Assembly: GCA_025362115.1 (NCBI GenBank)
Contig: JANYIK010000112.1
Coordinates: 1 to 8,139 of the forward strand
DNA from: Methylophilaceae bacterium
GTDB lineage: Bacteria > Pseudomonadota > Gammaproteobacteria > Burkholderiales > Methylophilaceae
Length of the DNA stretch: 8,139 nt
Reading direction: 5' to 3'
A program made the position numbers and the translations under genes. Positions 6,549-8,139 of the stretch are shown here, one piece after another. Numbering within the stretch: position 1 is the stretch's first letter; every line of letters starts with the position of its first letter. The notes beneath the pieces are model-generated. The model worked only from the letters and a program-made list of their open reading frames with translations. It made no database searches and had not been told where the DNA came from.

Positions 6549-7802
6549 TTGAACAAAGACTATTCTTTCTGGAAGCTTTTCGCGCAAGGCCTCAACAAGC
6601 ACCAAGGATGGCAACCTGCTTGGAAAAGTGTTGCTCCCAAACCCAGCTATGACGTGATTATCATCGGCGCTGGCGGGCATGGTCTGGCAACCGCATATTA
6701 TCTGGCTAAAGAGCATGGGGTGAAGAATATTGCAGTGGTCGAAAAGGGCTATCTTGGCGGCGGAAACACCGCACGCAACACCACCATCGTGCGCTCTAAC
6801 TATTTATGGGATGAAGCCGCCCTGCTTTATGAACATTCACTAAAACTATGGGAAGGCTTGACCGAGGACATCAACTTCAACGTGATGTTTAGTCAACGCG
6901 GAGTGTTCAACTTAGGTCACACGCTACAAGACATGCGTGACATCGAACGTCGCGTGAATGCTAACAACCTCAACGGTATTGATGCATTGGCGCTCACCGC
7001 AGAGGAAGTCAAACAACGCATTCCACTCATCAACACCAGTAAAAACACACGCTTCCCCATCATGGGCGCCAGCTTCCAACCCCGCGCCGGAGTTGCGCGG
7101 CACGATGCCGTGGCTTGGGGCTTTGCCCGCGCTGCTAGCCACTATGGGGTAGATATCATTGAGAACTGCGAAGTCACCGCGATGGATATTGAAAACGACA
7201 CCATCAAAGGTTTGCAAACTAGCCGTGGGTATATCAAAACCGCCAAAGTTGGCTGTGTCGCCGCAGGACATTCTTCGGTGATGGCAAAAGCTGCGGGCAT
7301 CCGTATGCCAATTGAAAGTCACCCGCTACAAGCGTTTGTTTCAGAATCGCTCAAGCCATGCCTTGACACGGTAGTCATGTCCAACGCCGTACATGGTTAT
7401 GTGAGCCAATCAGATAAAGGTGAGCTGGTCATAGGCGCAGGCATAGATCACTACACCAGCTACACTCAACGCGGTAGCCCACACATCATCGAACACACCG
7501 CTGCTGCGATTATCGAACTGTTCCCCATGTTTTCTAGAGTTCGCATGAATCGGCAATGGGGCGGCATCGTGGACACCACGCCGGACGCTTGCCCGATTAT
7601 CAGCAAGACCAAAGTTAAGGGTTTGTACTTCAATTGCGGCTGGGGTACGGGTGGGTTTAAAGCGACACCGGGCTCCGGCAACGTGTTTGCCCACACCATT
7701 GCTTACGATGAACCGCACCCGCTGAACGCAGCGTTTTCATTAGACCGTTTCCATACCGGGCATTTAATTGACGAGCATGGTGCGGCTGGCGTAGCACATT
7801 AA
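6549..7802 (+). CDS. soxB: Sarcosine oxidase beta subunit, heterotetrameric
   Basis: This 417-residue FAD-dependent oxidoreductase has the dinucleotide-binding motif DVIIIGAGGHGLATAYYLA (35-53), with the acidic strand end VVEKG (63-67). GVARHDAVAW (181-190) holds His185, which by family comparison should be the covalent attachment site of FMN. The C-terminal NCGWGTGGFKATPGSG is the usual second flavin-contacting stretch. The enzyme oxidatively demethylates sarcosine to glycine, passing the one-carbon unit to tetrahydrofolate and producing hydrogen peroxide; SoxB is the catalytic flavin subunit. Translation appears to start at TTG 6549: GGAGG (6540-6544) lies only 4 nt away, an in-frame TAA at 6519 bars any upstream ATG, and the N-terminus from here resembles other SoxB proteins. 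The delta subunit gene follows after 148 bp; alpha and gamma are expected beyond the edge. Confidence 0.95.
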   Translation: MNKDYSFWKLFAQGLNKHQGWQPAWKSVAPKPSYDVIIIGAGGHGLATAYYLAKEHGVKNIAVVEKGYLGGGNTARNTTIVRSNYLWDEAALLYEHSLKLWEGLTEDINFNVMFSQRGVFNLGHTLQDMRDIERRVNANNLNGIDALALTAEEVKQRIPLINTSKNTRFPIMGASFQPRAGVARHDAVAWGFARAASHYGVDIIENCEVTAMDIENDTIKGLQTSRGYIKTAKVGCVAAGHSSVMAKAAGIRMPIESHPLQAFVSESLKPCLDTVVMSNAVHGYVSQSDKGELVIGAGIDHYTSYTQRGSPHIIEHTAAAIIELFPMFSRVRMNRQWGGIVDTTPDACPIISKTKVKGLYFNCGWGTGGFKATPGSGNVFAHTIAYDEPHPLNAAFSLDRFHTGHLIDEHGAAGVAH

Positions 7803-7808
7803 AAGCAC

Positions 7809-7913
7809 CGTCATTCTGGCGCAGGCCAGAATCCAGCCAAACGTCAGCGGAGTGATGCGCCTCAATGTTCTCGTCGTTGGCTGAACTGGATTCCGGCCTG
7901 CGCCGGAATGACG
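7809..7913. repeat. Paired palindromic repeat element between soxB and soxD (MITE- or REP-like)
   Basis: Two 28-bp units in inverted orientation (7809-7836 and 7886-7913) flank a 49-bp centre. They differ at only two positions, and each unit is itself a palindrome, ATTCTGGC..GCCAGAAT in the left and ATTCCGGC..GCCGGAAT in the right. The two differences are a matched pair that preserves the left hairpin. Complementarity continues imperfectly inward (CCAAACG against CGTTGG). Units of this kind are widely dispersed in proteobacterial genomes. AAGC occurs on both sides (7803-7806 and 7914-7917), which might be a target duplication, though two extra bases on the left make this unsure. Confidence 0.85.
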
Positions 7914-7950
7914 AAGCTGATGTATGTATTGCACTGTATAAGGAAAATTT

Positions 7951-8139
7951 ATGTTCGTGATTCACTGCCCCCATTGCCTCGAAGACCGCGAAGAAGAAGA
8001 GTTCAGTTACGGCGGCGAGGCCTTCATCGCCCGCCCCGCCGAGCCGGAGTCACAGACCGACGAAGCGTGGGGCGATTATTTATTCATGAAAAAAAACCCC
8101 AAAGGCTGGCATTGGGAAATGTGGGGACATAGCACCGGT
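7951..8139 (+). CDS. soxD: Sarcosine oxidase delta subunit (3' end outside window)
   Basis: An ATG at 7951, with AGGA (7941-7944) 6 nt upstream, opens 63 codons that run in frame to the last base of the window. The visible part matches small SoxD proteins: HCPHC (5-9), an acidic EDREEEEF stretch, GEAFIARP (22-29), WGDYLFM (40-46) and NPKGWHWEMWGHSTG (49-63). SoxD binds a zinc ion in the sarcosine oxidase heterotetramer. Cys6, Cys9 and His60 are three expected ligands, and the fourth, a Cys, is expected at the very next residue, just past the edge. The family is about 90-110 residues, so roughly the last third is missing. Gene order soxB-soxD fits the common soxBDAG operon, but the gap from soxB holds a repeat element. 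Confidence 0.92.
   Translation, partial: MFVIHCPHCLEDREEEEFSYGGEAFIARPAEPESQTDEAWGDYLFMKKNPKGWHWEMWGHSTG

Noticed and set aside
6924..7322. 132-codon open frame on the minus strand
   Set aside because: Antisense to the conserved middle of soxB, with no ribosome site or recognisable domain.
7657..7974. 105-codon minus-strand frame across the soxB-soxD gap
   Set aside because: Its FRRRPES and LDSGLRQNDG stretches are translations of the palindromic repeat units, a common source of false gene calls.
8089..8097. A-rich run in soxD (A AAA AAC) resembling a -1 frameshift slippery site
   Set aside because: The normal SoxD frame continues with conserved sequence through and after it, so there is no product that frameshifting would explain.
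7908..8132. 74-codon plus-strand frame overlapping soxD
   Set aside because: It is another frame of soxD, rich in Arg and Pro; the frame from 7951 carries the SoxD zinc motif and a ribosome site.

Overview
This window looks like chromosomal DNA from a Gram-negative proteobacterium, most likely beta or gamma. That reading rests on protein resemblance, a medium GC content and a dispersed palindromic repeat of the ATTCCGGC...GCCGGAAT type. It carries two adjacent amine-nitrogen catabolism modules with their regulators. I see no tRNA, rRNA, CRISPR array, transposase or phage gene.

Left module (1-4144). On the minus strand a PuuD-type gamma-glutamyl-GABA hydrolase gene is followed after 35 bp by a glutamine-synthetase-like gamma-glutamylpolyamine synthetase gene (PuuA/PauA/GlnA3 type) that runs off the left edge. 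Together they supply the first (gamma-glutamylation) and a late (de-glutamylation) step of the gamma-glutamylated route for putrescine or other amines. The oxidase and dehydrogenase steps are not in the window. Divergent from them, on the plus strand, is a MocR/GabR-type regulator (GntR winged helix fused to a PLP aminotransferase fold). A GNAT acetyltransferase gene starts 2 bp after its stop. The 127-bp divergent region holds a plausible sigma-70 promoter for the hydrolase operon and a direct repeat that could be the MocR operator.

Right module (4145-8139). All genes are on the plus strand. They encode an AraC-family regulator with an N-terminal DJ-1/PfpI-like domain (GbdR/CdhR/ArgR type), a lipoprotein substrate-binding protein closely resembling the choline/betaine receptor ChoX, and the start of a heterotetrameric sarcosine oxidase operon (soxB, then soxD truncated by the right edge). 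This fits uptake and demethylation of choline or glycine betaine through sarcosine to glycine. A strong intrinsic terminator separates the binding-protein gene from soxB, so the sox genes need their own promoter. Both upstream regions share a TGTCGC hexamer 33 bp (start to start) ahead of a candidate -10 box, suggesting a common activator, plausibly the adjacent regulator.

A 105-bp inverted-repeat element lies between soxB and soxD. The longest stretch without a gene is 172 bp (6377-6548). I see no wholly new system. The points of most interest are the two candidate operators, the pairing of a MocR regulator with the gamma-glutamyl pathway, the binding protein with no transporter genes beside it, and the repeat element inside the sox operon.
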